Below the pieces are notes generated by a model. That model had not been told where the DNA came from, ran no database searches, and saw only the letters and a list, made by a program, of their open reading frames with translations. A stretch of DNA of 64,000 nt from an uncultured Alphaproteobacteria bacterium (GTDB lineage Bacteria > Pseudomonadota > Alphaproteobacteria > Rs-D84), in NCBI GenBank assembly GCA_934255455.1, contig CAKQNS010000004.1, positions 28,696 to 92,695 on the forward strand, written 5' to 3'. This document shows, piece by piece, positions 33,899 to 41,576 of this stretch. The first letter of the stretch is position 1. The number at the start of each line of letters is the position of its first letter. The position numbers were made by a program, and so were the translations under genes.

Positions 33899-33932
33899 AA
33901 GTCCATTATAATCGGGGGCATGAAAAAAGCAA
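33884..33932. promoter_or_regulatory. Overlapping two-way promoter, prmC / M23 peptidase
   Basis: Plus strand: TTGATT (33884-33889), 17-base spacer, TATAAT (33907-33912), seven bases, ATG at 33920. Minus strand: TTGCTT (33927-33932), 16-base spacer, TATAAT (33905-33910), six bases, ATG at 33898. The two -10 boxes share four bases in ATTATAAT, and each -35 box lies inside the first codons of the opposite gene. Only one polymerase can occupy the site at a time. Confidence 0.75.
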
Positions 33933-35182
33933 AAGATATTATGAAATCCATCCCAGTGGAAAAATTAGTCTATGCCATGGCGGCGGTATTAGCCATTGTG
34001 GCAATTGTTGTTGTTGTGTTGTCGTATGGCGGCGGCCACAATGGAACGCACGCGGCCCATGATGATTGTCGTGCGGTGGTGAATGTTGCGCCAGGCGATA
34101 CATTGTCCAAATTATTGTTGGAACGGGGGCTGTCACATAACGATGTTGATGCTATTGCGCGTATTTTGAAATCTGACGCGTCAGTCACAACATTGCGTGC
34201 CGATAACGATAAAATTGAATTCGTCCGTGCAAGTGACGATGCGCCGGTATCGAAAATTGTTATCATTCCATCCCCATGGCGCCAGGTTGAATTGACCACT
34301 GGCGCAGGCGGCGGGTGGTCTTGCCGTACGGTGGACATCCAGCGCGACACACGCGCGGTGTATAAATCGGGCGAAATTATGGATGGCGACAGTTTTTACC
34401 TGGCGGGGATGCGTGCGGGCATTCCGGCGGGCATTTTGGCCGATGTTTACGATTTATTGGCATTTGAAATGGATTTTGAACGCGATGTTCGTGCCGGCCA
34501 GAAATTTTCCGTTTTATACGAAGAAAACTTTTCCGATGGTCAAAAAATAGACAACGGCCATGTGTTGGCGGTGGAATTCCAGGCATTGCGTGGCGACGTG
34601 AAAATGTATCGTTTTCGTAAATCCGATGGCACAATCGGGTACTATGACGCCGACGGCAATGGCGCAATTAAATCATTAAAGCGTACGCCAATAAACAACG
34701 CCAAAATAACCAGCAGTTTTTCCGGTCGCCGTAAACACCCCGTGTTGGGATTTACCCGTGCGCACAAGGGGGTTGATTTCCGTGCGTCAACCGGCACACC
34801 AATTCCGGCCGCGGGTGCGGGTCGCGTGGTTGCGCGTGGGTATAACCGCGGGCATGGAAACTATGTGAAATTGCGTCACAACGGTTCATACGAAACATTG
34901 TACGCGCACATGTCTAAATTTGCCAAGGGCGTAAATGTTGGCACCACCGTGCGCCAGGGGCAAACAATCGGCTATGTTGGTTCAACCGGTTTATCAACGG
35001 GCCCACATTTGCATTACGAAATTATTAAAAACGGCGTGCATGTAAATCCAATGACGGTAAAATTGCCGGCAATCAGCAACCTGGACGCGGCGAATAAAAA
35101 GAAATTCATCGAGTATCGCAAGACATTGGAATCGGGCATTGAACGCCTGCGCGATAATCCAAAATTGTTTATCCAGCTGTAA
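33920..35182 (+). CDS. M23-family murein endopeptidase (LytM type)
   Basis: 420 aa. An N-terminal membrane anchor (about residues 15-35, rich in Ala/Val/Ile) is followed by a LysM-like/OapA-type region (VAPGDTLSKLLLERGL) and a long linker domain. The C-terminal peptidase M23 domain has the zinc ligands in HKGVDFRAS (about 286-294) and HLHYEI (about 369-374), with GRVVARGYN and SSTGLSTGPHLHY-type surroundings. It cleaves peptidoglycan cross-links or activates other hydrolases. The ATG is seven bases after a perfect TATAAT, so the mRNA is probably leaderless; a G5 stretch just before it would not be transcribed. Confidence 0.92.
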   Translation: MKKAKDIMKSIPVEKLVYAMAAVLAIVAIVVVVLSYGGGHNGTHAAHDDCRAVVNVAPGDTLSKLLLERGLSHNDVDAIARILKSDASVTTLRADNDKIEFVRASDDAPVSKIVIIPSPWRQVELTTGAGGGWSCRTVDIQRDTRAVYKSGEIMDGDSFYLAGMRAGIPAGILADVYDLLAFEMDFERDVRAGQKFSVLYEENFSDGQKIDNGHVLAVEFQALRGDVKMYRFRKSDGTIGYYDADGNGAIKSLKRTPINNAKITSSFSGRRKHPVLGFTRAHKGVDFRASTGTPIPAAGAGRVVARGYNRGHGNYVKLRHNGSYETLYAHMSKFAKGVNVGTTVRQGQTIGYVGSTGLSTGPHLHYEIIKNGVHVNPMTVKLPAISNLDAANKKKFIEYRKTLESGIERLRDNPKLFIQL

Positions 35183-35214
35183 TATTATAAGAGAGCAATG
35201 AGCAGAGAGCAATG

Positions 35215-35240
35215 AAGCGCGCCATTCCGGCGCGCTTGTT
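35215..35240 (+). terminator. Terminator after the M23 gene
   Basis: AAGCGCGCC (35215-35223), loop ATTCC, GGCGCGCTT (35229-35237), then GTT. It belongs to the same hairpin style as 26243 and 53776 and is preceded by two copies of AGAGCAATGA, one of which also precedes the 53776 hairpin. Confidence 0.65.
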
Positions 35241-35264
35241 CTGCGGCAGTAATCAAGTAAAAAT

Positions 35265-35287
35265 CCCCTTCGCTTGGCGAAGAGGGG
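35265..35287. repeat. Inverted repeat of the CCCCTTCGC type
   Basis: CCCCTTCGC, loop, GCGAAGAGGGG (one bulge). A very similar palindrome, CCCCTTCGCTGGCGAAGGGG, lies at 63880-63899. Both stand in gene-free gaps. The 35183-35394 gap holds only this repeat and the terminator. Confidence 0.55.
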
Positions 35288-35394
35288 GCGCAAGCGGACG
35301 GGGGAGTGGTATTGTGTGTTGCCAGTATCAAAAATAATTCCTGGTGCGGGCGGGGTGGGTGTGATATGGTATGCGCAAACAACAGGGGCGGGAC

Positions 35395-35967
35395 ATGCGA
35401 AAAATTATCATTACATCATTGTTTTTCACATTGCCATCGGCGGCATTGGCGGGAATTTACAGCACTGGCGGATGGACACCATATTTAACATCTGATTTCG
35501 GTTTAACATATACCGACGCAAAGTTGCACGGGTACGATATGAGTGGCTTTACCGGTGTGTTTAACATTGGCGCGGGTGTGCGCAATAACCGTACGCGGTT
35601 GGCATTGACATATCAAAAACGCGACACAATCAGCGAACTGTTCTCGTCGGCAATAACGCGCACCGATGCATCGTTGGACGAACAATCGTTGATGCTGCGT
35701 GCGTACTATGATATTATATCGGCGCGTTTTGTGTCGGTGTATGTTGGTGCGGCCGCAGGTGTAAACCAATACGATTTTAAATTGACCCACGCAGACACGC
35801 GACCCGATTACACCGAAAGTGGATATGGTTTTATCGGCGGCGCATCGGCGGGAATTACAATTCACATTGCCCACATTGGATTCACAATTGGCGCAGATTA
35901 TAATTACACCACGCGCCCGCGTTCTGAAACAATAACGCCACGGATTGGTTTGTCCATGGCGTTTTGA
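35395..35967 (+). CDS. Outer-membrane beta-barrel protein, OmpA/opacity-like
   Basis: 190 aa. Signal peptide MRKIIITSLFFTLPSAALA precedes alternating hydrophobic strands with turn residues typical of an eight-strand barrel: GWTPYLTSDFGLTYTDAK, FNIGAGVRNNRTRLALTYQ, VYVGAAAGVNQYDF, GFIGGASAGITIH, and a C-terminal RIGLSMAF ending in Phe, the signal for BAM-dependent insertion. GGGGCGGGAC precedes the ATG. No extra OmpA peptidoglycan-binding domain is present. Confidence 0.8.
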   Translation: MRKIIITSLFFTLPSAALAGIYSTGGWTPYLTSDFGLTYTDAKLHGYDMSGFTGVFNIGAGVRNNRTRLALTYQKRDTISELFSSAITRTDASLDEQSLMLRAYYDIISARFVSVYVGAAAGVNQYDFKLTHADTRPDYTESGYGFIGGASAGITIHIAHIGFTIGADYNYTTRPRSETITPRIGLSMAF

Positions 35968-35989
35968 ATCAATAAAATGTAAATTTGTA

Positions 35990-37126
35990 TTACATCGCCT
36001 GCAATGCAGTGGCGGTGAAATTGGCTTGCGGCATTTGGAAACTGCCCGCGGCTGTTGGCAAGGAAACACCCTTGATTGCATCTGAAACCTGCAGTTGCTG
36101 GGGGGATTTTATCAATTCAACATTGTCCAACTTCATTGCTGTGGTATCCGCCAATTTTTTACTGATTACATCGCTGTTCAAATTCAATTTTGCAAACACC
36201 GGCAGTTTTCCAACCAGTTCCGATTTCATTGTTTGGGCATCTGCCTCGGTGTATTGCTTTTCCGTGACATTGCACGCCTTTAATGTTCCCTTTTGCGCCG
36301 ATGTCAGGGCTTTGGTATCGGGGGCCGCACGGTATATGTTCAGGCAATTTTTGAAACGCACATCAGATGAACACCCATAGCATTCGTGCATCATATCGCG
36401 CGAGTATTGAACATTTTTGGATTTGTTGACGCATTTTTCGCTGACGGGTGACATATATTCGGTGCTTTTGCATCCATCACTGGTCGCGACGACTGTGCCC
36501 TCGCACCCTATGCCATTCCATTTTTGTCCGCTTTTGCACACAACGCATACCCCCGTAAAATCAACACCACGGTCGTCGCCGCTGCAATTCACACACTTGT
36601 TTGATGTCGCGCTTTCGTATCCCTGGCTGTTCAGACAGGTATCGACGCATTTGCGGTTGCGCAAAACCTTGCCCCGTGGGCATGTGTCCGGTACGGTGCA
36701 TTTGTTATCCGATTCAACCTTGCCACAAACATTGGTTGTCTTTTGATATGTACATGTGCCGCCATCAACCTCTATCGTCACATCTTCGGTTGTCGACCAT
36801 TGGTCGCCGGATTTAAAGGTTCCTGTTGTGCCGCTTGACTCGCCACCGGTACCACCACAACACCACCACTTGGCACCGTCCTTTTCAACATACTTTCCGT
36901 CCCCCTCGACCATCCACTGTGGGGTTTTATGGGTGACTATCCAGCGCAGACCACCACAAGATTTTTTTTCCTGGTGCCCACAAAAGTAATACTGAACGGT
37001 ACTCTGCTTGGCGCCGTCTATGGATCGAAAACATTCGGTGTCTTTCCCCGTTGTCCATCTGATCTTGGCCTCTGCGGTGTTGGCGGTCAAAGCACAAATC
37101 AATAAAGGCAGAAAAATCTTTCTCAT
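35990..37126 (-). CDS. Secreted cysteine-rich protein, 378 aa
   Basis: Signal peptide MRKIFLPLLICALTANTAEA is followed by roughly 30 Cys in repeated, loosely EGF/variant-surface-like spacing (CGHQEKKSCGG, WWCCGGTGGES, CPRGKVLRNRKCVDTC, CVNCSGDDRG, CVVCKSGQKWNGIGC). The last 120 residues have no Cys pattern and form a helical or linker region. No database family is recognised. The repeated C-x-x-G-x-x-W/K-N/R-x-x-C modules resemble those of protist-like Cys-rich surface proteins seen in host-associated bacteria, but this is only similarity of style. Related smaller proteins are at 24986 and 39937. AGATGAGAA-type sequence precedes the ATG. Confidence 0.75.
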   Translation of the reverse strand: MRKIFLPLLICALTANTAEAKIRWTTGKDTECFRSIDGAKQSTVQYYFCGHQEKKSCGGLRWIVTHKTPQWMVEGDGKYVEKDGAKWWCCGGTGGESSGTTGTFKSGDQWSTTEDVTIEVDGGTCTYQKTTNVCGKVESDNKCTVPDTCPRGKVLRNRKCVDTCLNSQGYESATSNKCVNCSGDDRGVDFTGVCVVCKSGQKWNGIGCEGTVVATSDGCKSTEYMSPVSEKCVNKSKNVQYSRDMMHECYGCSSDVRFKNCLNIYRAAPDTKALTSAQKGTLKACNVTEKQYTEADAQTMKSELVGKLPVFAKLNLNSDVISKKLADTTAMKLDNVELIKSPQQLQVSDAIKGVSLPTAAGSFQMPQANFTATALQAM

Positions 37127-37223
37127 CTCGTATCACCCGTTGATATTTATTTCCCAGTAATTTTACTATATTTTGCATATTTTTACAATACAAAAATAAA
37201 CGCGCGCGATTCCCGGGAGCCAT

Positions 37224-37574
37224 TTATTTGTGTTTTGTCGCGGTCTTTTTCAATTTTGGTTTGGGTTGGGGCAGTACGCGCGTCAATTCACGCACCATAT
37301 CAATGGCCAGTTCGGTATTTTCAATGTCCATAATATAGTGCGGTCGTGCGCCACCGTATGGAATGCCCACATCCGGCGTAATGCCATGCGCGGTGAACAC
37401 GGCCAGGCTTGCCGGAATTTGTTTAACATAAACCGTGTCGTCGCAAATCAGCAAAACGGGTTTATCGCACGAGAACAACATGTAGTCCCCGAACATTTTA
37501 CGATATCGAATGTCCGGCGTTGCGTCGCGCACCACATCATAAACAAACTCTATAAATCCAACACTTGATGACAT
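37224..37574 (-). CDS. TfoX N-terminal-domain protein
   Basis: 116 aa. The TfoX/Sxy N-terminal pattern is clear: RKMFGDYMLFSCDKPVLLICDD (about 24-45, quoted in 20-residue part as RKMFGDYMLFSCDKPVLLIC), then YVKQIPA and GARPHYIMDIEN. TfoX regulates competence genes in gammaproteobacteria; small single-domain versions in Alphaproteobacteria have no proven role. A Lys/Pro-rich C-terminal end is present. It is followed by a minus-strand terminator region only on its far side, so it is probably a single-gene unit. Confidence 0.8.
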   Translation of the reverse strand: MSSSVGFIEFVYDVVRDATPDIRYRKMFGDYMLFSCDKPVLLICDDTVYVKQIPASLAVFTAHGITPDVGIPYGGARPHYIMDIENTELAIDMVRELTRVLPQPKPKLKKTATKHK

Positions 37575-37590
37575 GCGTCAATTATATCAC

Positions 37591-37618
37591 AAACAAAAAC
37601 CGCCGACAAGCGGCGGTT
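37591..37618 (-). terminator. Terminator after the tRNA-like RNA
   Basis: On the minus strand AACCGCCG (37611-37618) pairs with CGGCGGTT (37598-37605) across a five-base loop, followed by TTTGTTTG. It lies eight bases past the CCA-like end at 37626. Confidence 0.7.
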
Positions 37619-37625
37619 GAATTTA

Positions 37626-37772
37626 TGGCGCGCCCAGAAGGATACACTCGCACGTCGGATTAAAATCCGCCGTGTCTGCGTGGCATTCGTGACGGCTCGC
37701 CTGCGTTATTACTTGGCTTGCCTACTCATTGTCGAACCCTCTGGTCGGGTTCAAATCCTGGGGCGTACAACA
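37626..37772 (-). ncRNA. tRNA-like structured RNA of unknown class
   Basis: The last 18 bases (minus strand) are identical to the 3' end of the adjacent tRNA-Arg, including CCA. The 5' end ACGCCC-AGGAT pairs with ATCCT-GGGCG near the 3' end, closing an eleven-pair stem. Inside are GAACCC/GGGTTC and CGGATT/AATCCG hairpins. About 88 bases separate a T-arm-like GAGGGTTCGA from its expected partner ATCCTTC, as if a tRNA T-loop had received an insertion. A terminator (37591-37618) follows directly, and the tRNA-Arg terminator precedes. It fits neither a normal tRNA nor the tmRNA pattern I know. Confidence 0.5.
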
Positions 37773-37780
37773 TTTTAATG

Positions 37781-37805
37781 AAAAACACCGCACAAGGCGG
37801 TGTTT
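37781..37805 (-). terminator. Terminator of tRNA-Arg
   Basis: On the minus strand AAACACCGC (37797-37805) pairs with GCGGTGTTT (37783-37791), loop five bases, followed by T. It has the same ACAAG-type loop as the neighbouring terminator at 37598. Confidence 0.75.
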
Positions 37806-37815
37806 CTCATTAAAC

Positions 37816-37892
37816 TGGCGCGCCCAGAAGGATTCGAACCCTCAACCTTCTGATCCGTAGTCAGATGCTCTATCCAATTGAGCCATGGGCGC
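37816..37892 (-). tRNA. tRNA-Arg (ACG)
   Basis: On the minus strand: acceptor GCGCCCA with TGGGCGC, D-arm GCTC...GAGC, anticodon loop GACTACGGATC with anticodon ACG, T-arm GAGGG/CCTTC with TTCGAAT loop, discriminator G, encoded CCA. Length 77. Its A34 is expected to be edited to inosine to read CGU, CGC and CGA. Confidence 0.95.
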
Positions 37893-37948
37893 AACGGTCT
37901 TATATTCTATACATTTTTATTCCGATTGCAAGAAAAAATAATACTTTT

Positions 37949-38539
37949 TTATCGGCCACTGTGTTCATGCGCCGCCGCCGCGTGGTACAGCGCGTTAAAA
38001 TGTTGGCGACATACAGATTTATAATTGCTGTCACCGACCGCAACCTGCGGGCCCGCGCGAACAACATTGCCGTTTGCATCAAACCGCAGATGATGCGTTG
38101 CCAGGTGCATGCACCCCGGAATTTGGCATGTTGATTCCATGCGGTGTAATTTGGCGCCAACCTCTATCAATCGCTGGGAGGCCGGGAACAGGTGTTCGTT
38201 GCTGTCCACCATCAGGCCATAGCACATAATGATAATCGGGCGACTGTCCGCGATTCTGACCAGGTGGTCAATATCGGCGGGGGTGAAAAACTGAATCTCG
38301 TCCACCAGAACCATTTTTGTGTTCACATCTGGCGTATAGTCAACCAAGCTTTCGAGCACAATCGCGTCGACCGATATACCAATGCGTGAATCGACGCGAT
38401 TTGCACTGAAACGGTTGTCGGTTTTAGGTTTTATAACCTCGGTCTGGTTGCTGTTTTTGTTCTGGTTATACGCGTTGATAATCAGTTGTGCCGATTTGGA
38501 ACATCCCATTGTTCCATAATGAAAGTGCAGGTTTGCCAT
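37949..38539 (-). CDS. tdk: Thymidine kinase (type II)
   Basis: 196 aa. The P-loop reads GTMGCSKSAQL (about 9-19, Cys-Ser where many have Ser-Gly), Walker B is VLVDEIQFF (about 78-86), and the C-terminal zinc part has CQIPGC and CRQHF. The enzyme phosphorylates thymidine to dTMP in the salvage pathway. AAAAGGAG precedes the ATG. It follows htpX after 12 bases on the same strand, so Smr, htpX and tdk form one transcription run. Confidence 0.93.
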   Translation of the reverse strand: MANLHFHYGTMGCSKSAQLIINAYNQNKNSNQTEVIKPKTDNRFSANRVDSRIGISVDAIVLESLVDYTPDVNTKMVLVDEIQFFTPADIDHLVRIADSRPIIIMCYGLMVDSNEHLFPASQRLIEVGAKLHRMESTCQIPGCMHLATHHLRFDANGNVVRAGPQVAVGDSNYKSVCRQHFNALYHAAAAHEHSGR

Positions 38540-38551
38540 TACATACTCCTT

Positions 38552-39481
38552 TTATGCCATAGATTCTAATCGTTTAATGCGCGATGCCACCGGTGGGTGC
38601 GTTGCCAGTAAACTGGACGCAAATTCACGCAGTCCCCGTGGGTCGGCAATACACACGGCCGCCATAGACGCCGTTTTGTCCAAACATTCAACGCGCGCGT
38701 CGGTTGTGATTTTACGCAGTGCGTCCGCCAGTGCGCGCGGATTGCGCGTAATCATGGCGCCCGTCGCATCGGCGGCATATTCGCGATTGCGCGATACCGC
38801 CATTCGCAACAGTGGCGTAATAATCCAATTGAACGCCATAAATGCCAACCACACCATAAACAGTACCGCCGCGCCACCGTTCTTGTTGTCATCGTCGCTG
38901 CGGGCGCCACCATACATAATTGTGCGGCCAATCATGTCGGCGGCAAACACCGTGACGCCAACACCCGTAATCAGCAACATATCCAACCGAATGTCGCGAT
39001 TGCCAATGTGCGCCATTTCGTGGGCAATGACACCCTCTAGTTCTGGGCGGGTCAGACGGGCCACTATGCCGCGTGTCAATGCAACCGATGCGTCGCGGGG
39101 CGATCGCCCGGTGGCAAATGCATTCATAGAATCGTCGTCAATAATATATACGCGGGGCCGCGGCAGGCCGGCCGCCATTGCAACATTTTCAACCGCGCGG
39201 AAAATTTCGCGATTATGTTTATCGTTGTCGTGAATTTCGGTGGCGTGCGCCGCGTTCAGCATCATCGAATCGCCAAACGCCCATGATATTATCATCCACA
39301 CGGCGCACGCGATAAATGTGGGTATTGCAACACTGGCAGTGGTGTGCACGGCGGTTTCAATTGGCGCCACGCACCATACAAACAAAAACACCAATGCGAT
39401 AAAAATCAGCGGAAATGCCGCAACCAATATTGCGGTTTTTATGTTGTTGCTGCGAATATGGTCATACACGGTTTTGGTCAT
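38552..39481 (-). CDS. htpX: Membrane zinc metalloprotease HtpX
   Basis: 309 aa. Four hydrophobic segments (about 16-36, 45-65, 155-175, 200-220) surround the zinc motif HEMAHIGNRD (about 141-150), with the third ligand Glu in REYAADATG. HtpX removes damaged inner-membrane proteins together with FtsH. Its ATG overlaps the stop of the Smr gene by four bases (ATGA type), showing coupling. Confidence 0.93.
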   Translation of the reverse strand: MTKTVYDHIRSNNIKTAILVAAFPLIFIALVFLFVWCVAPIETAVHTTASVAIPTFIACAVWMIISWAFGDSMMLNAAHATEIHDNDKHNREIFRAVENVAMAAGLPRPRVYIIDDDSMNAFATGRSPRDASVALTRGIVARLTRPELEGVIAHEMAHIGNRDIRLDMLLITGVGVTVFAADMIGRTIMYGGARSDDDNKNGGAAVLFMVWLAFMAFNWIITPLLRMAVSRNREYAADATGAMITRNPRALADALRKITTDARVECLDKTASMAAVCIADPRGLREFASSLLATHPPVASRIKRLESMA

Positions 39482-39858
39482 AAATTCCCCCGTAATTTGT
39501 GAAATTTTACATCAAAACTGCCATTATTTATTGGGGTGCATTCGGCAATGTATGGGGCCAGGATACTGGTGCGAACCCATTGTTGAAACTTGATTTTCAA
39601 TATGCCACTGGCGCCCGTAATGATTTTTGCGTGCCGCAGGCCAGATGTGGCCATTGCCATAATTAAATCCCATGATTCTTGTTCGGTGCGATTGTGTAAA
39701 TCAAGTGTAGCATGCGTTGGAACATCCGCGGCGGTGGGCGGTATCAATTGCCCCAGACGCAGTTTTTCGCGCACACTGCGCCGCACCGCGCGGGCATCGG
39801 GCACGAATGGCGCGTGTGCCATGTTTTCAATATCGATGTCGGTCAGATGTTTAATCAT
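39478..39858 (-). CDS. Smr-domain protein
   Basis: 126 aa from the ATG at 39858 (an ATG at 39888 would add ten residues; neither has a strong ribosome site). The Smr motif starts at THATLDLHNRTEQESWDLI with the DLH triad (about 73-75), and HAKIITGASG gives the TGxxG turn. Smr domains are nicking or RNA-processing endonucleases; stand-alone alphaproteobacterial versions are common and uncharacterised. It is the first gene of the Smr-htpX-tdk run and is divergent from the Cys-rich gene at 39937. Confidence 0.85.
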   Translation of the reverse strand: MIKHLTDIDIENMAHAPFVPDARAVRRSVREKLRLGQLIPPTAADVPTHATLDLHNRTEQESWDLIMAMATSGLRHAKIITGASGILKIKFQQWVRTSILAPYIAECTPINNGSFDVKFHKLRGNL

Positions 39859-39881
39859 ATCGCGTATGGTACATACAATTC

Positions 39882-39911
39882 TTGACATGCGCAAGCAAAA
39901 CAAGGTATAAT
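39882..39911 (+). promoter_or_regulatory. Promoter of the Cys-rich/nucleotidyltransferase run
   Basis: TTGACA (39882-39887), 18-base spacer, TATAAT (39906-39911), 25 bases before the ATG at 39937. Both boxes match consensus exactly. Confidence 0.8.
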
Positions 39912-39936
39912 CCCAGCAATAGTTGGGACATATTTT

Positions 39937-40434
39937 ATGACAAGAAAAACAGTATTATTTTTTTGTTGTTTCGCGGCAATAATGGTCGGCCCCGCATGGG
40001 CTGAGGGTAAAAAATATATATATAAATGTCCTGCTGGTCAGTACGCTGTGGGCAGCGAGTTAACCTCGGGCGAAGAAAAATGTCCGGCCGGTTTCTCGGA
40101 TTCAACAAAGGTTGTGTATCCAGTACCATCAAATGGTGTGGCATGTCGGTCATGTCCAAATGTTTATTTTGCCGAACCAAAGGATGGAAATACGCATAAT
40201 CCAAACGATGATTGTATAGTTATTGGGAAGGGGCGTTGCTGGAAAAATGATTTAGATAACCAGAGAGAATGTCTCAAGATTTGTCTTACTGGCACCACTA
40301 ATCGAAACAGATATCGTCCAGCCGTGCAAAAAAATTGTTATCTGCAGGGCGGTTCAAGACAATACGAGGACGCAATGGGTTATTTCACGTTATCTGGCAA
40401 TTGTTATTATACTGGGGAGTACAACCAAAAATGA
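39937..40434 (+). CDS. Secreted cysteine-rich protein, 165 aa
   Basis: Signal peptide ending WAEG (about residues 1-23) and twelve or more Cys in spaced pairs: YKCPAGQYAVG, EKCPAGFSD, ACRSCPNVYF, GRCWKNDLDNQRECLKICL. The CPAGxY modules resemble those in the 378-aa protein at 35990. It has no recognised family. The next gene, also exported, overlaps its stop by four bases (ATGA), so the two products are made together. The unit is driven by a consensus promoter. Confidence 0.75.
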   Translation: MTRKTVLFFCCFAAIMVGPAWAEGKKYIYKCPAGQYAVGSELTSGEEKCPAGFSDSTKVVYPVPSNGVACRSCPNVYFAEPKDGNTHNPNDDCIVIGKGRCWKNDLDNQRECLKICLTGTTNRNRYRPAVQKNCYLQGGSRQYEDAMGYFTLSGNCYYTGEYNQK

Positions 40435-40796
40435 AAAGGTTTTTTGTTCGATTGGTGGTGTTGACCTTGACAATGTATCTGTTACCTTTGGCAGATTATG
40501 TTGTGTCGTGGTTTGGCGACCTGGTATCGGTTGCACATGCCGCCACGTGCAGTGTCAGTTCGCTTTGTGGATCGCGGGGGGCCAAAGATACAACCGCATC
40601 AACGGTCAGCGAGGGTAAAATTATAACATGTATTGTCGGAGATAACAAATATCAGGATAAAAGGTGTAACGGGTCCGCCGGGGTATTAATAACACCAATT
40701 TATACCACAACCGGCGTGGCCGTCGGTAAAACATACGAGTACATGAAAATAGACGAGTCCGATCTTTCAAGTAATATAACACCGTGCAATGGATAA
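40431..40796 (+). CDS. Exported small protein, 121 aa
   Basis: A long hydrophobic signal sequence (about 1-37) ends at SVAHA-A, consistent with cleavage there. The mature part of about 84 residues has four or five Cys (CSVSSLCGSRG, CIVGDNKYQDKRC, TPCNG). Unrecognised. Translational coupling with the preceding Cys-rich protein (ATGA overlap) suggests they work as a pair at the cell envelope. The nucleotidyltransferase gene follows after three bases. Confidence 0.7.
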   Translation: MKRFFVRLVVLTLTMYLLPLADYVVSWFGDLVSVAHAATCSVSSLCGSRGAKDTTASTVSEGKIITCIVGDNKYQDKRCNGSAGVLITPIYTTTGVAVGKTYEYMKIDESDLSSNITPCNG

Positions 40797-40799
40797 ATT

Positions 40800-41567
40800 A
40801 TGCTATGCAGACGCGCAAAATTTGTTTACAACGCCAGTTTGGAACCGCGTTTGTTTGATGCAGATGATCAGTTGCGCCCATTGGTTGTTGATGCGTTGAT
40901 GTTGGTCGCAAATAACTGGTTGGGATATTTACAGCGATTGGGGTTCCCAATTGCGGCATCGGATATTCGTGATGTTGTCATGTATGGCAGTATCACAAAT
41001 TATTACTATGACGCCGACAGCGATATTGATATTGTTATATATGCTGATTTAAAAAAACTGGTCAAGTCCATGCCCGAAATTGATATAGGCAGTGTTACCC
41101 GTGCATTGCTGTTTGCGTGGACAAAAAGTTTTGACCTGCGTATTTTGGGGCGCAATATTGACATGCATGTCGAAGATGCCACTGAAATGCGCGACGGTCT
41201 TGTTATGTCAAAACCGGGCAGTATGTATTCGCTGATGCGGCGGTGTTGGATTCGTCGGCCCCAAATGTTGTCGAACGACGTTGTTAAACAAATTCGGCGC
41301 GATGCAATTGCGCGGTATCGCAAAATTCGTCAGACATATTACGAAATTTGTTTGAATAAAATGGGCCCCGAATTTATCCAGGAATATATCAAACAACTAA
41401 GGGACGAACGCGACAATGCCATTCATAATACCAGCCATGTTGTACAACCAGTTAGCGCGGTTGAAATGGCATTCCGTATGGCACGCAAGGTCGGTATTCT
41501 GGACGATTTGAATGCCCGAATTGCCCGGCAAAGTGTTAAAAATTTTGATTTATCATTTTTGGAATAG
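40800..41567 (+). CDS. Nucleotidyltransferase-fold protein, copy 1
   Basis: 255 aa. The Pol-beta-type motif MYGSITNYYYDADSDIDIVI (about 61-80) supplies the GS and the DxD metal-binding residues; a third Asp or Glu may be in HVEDATE. The C-terminal half is helical and ends with MAFRMARKVGILDDLNARIA. The protein resembles no named branch such as MNT or kanamycin nucleotidyltransferase closely enough to assign. The next gene encodes a paralog with the same layout. Both are transcribed with the two exported proteins upstream. Confidence 0.75.
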   Translation: MLCRRAKFVYNASLEPRLFDADDQLRPLVVDALMLVANNWLGYLQRLGFPIAASDIRDVVMYGSITNYYYDADSDIDIVIYADLKKLVKSMPEIDIGSVTRALLFAWTKSFDLRILGRNIDMHVEDATEMRDGLVMSKPGSMYSLMRRCWIRRPQMLSNDVVKQIRRDAIARYRKIRQTYYEICLNKMGPEFIQEYIKQLRDERDNAIHNTSHVVQPVSAVEMAFRMARKVGILDDLNARIARQSVKNFDLSFLE

Positions 41568-41576
41568 GTGCGAAAT

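Noticed and set aside
37626..37772. Two-piece tmRNA (ssrA) or 4.5S RNA
   Set aside because: Too short for permuted tmRNA, no tag-peptide frame, and no SRP-RNA tetraloop motif.
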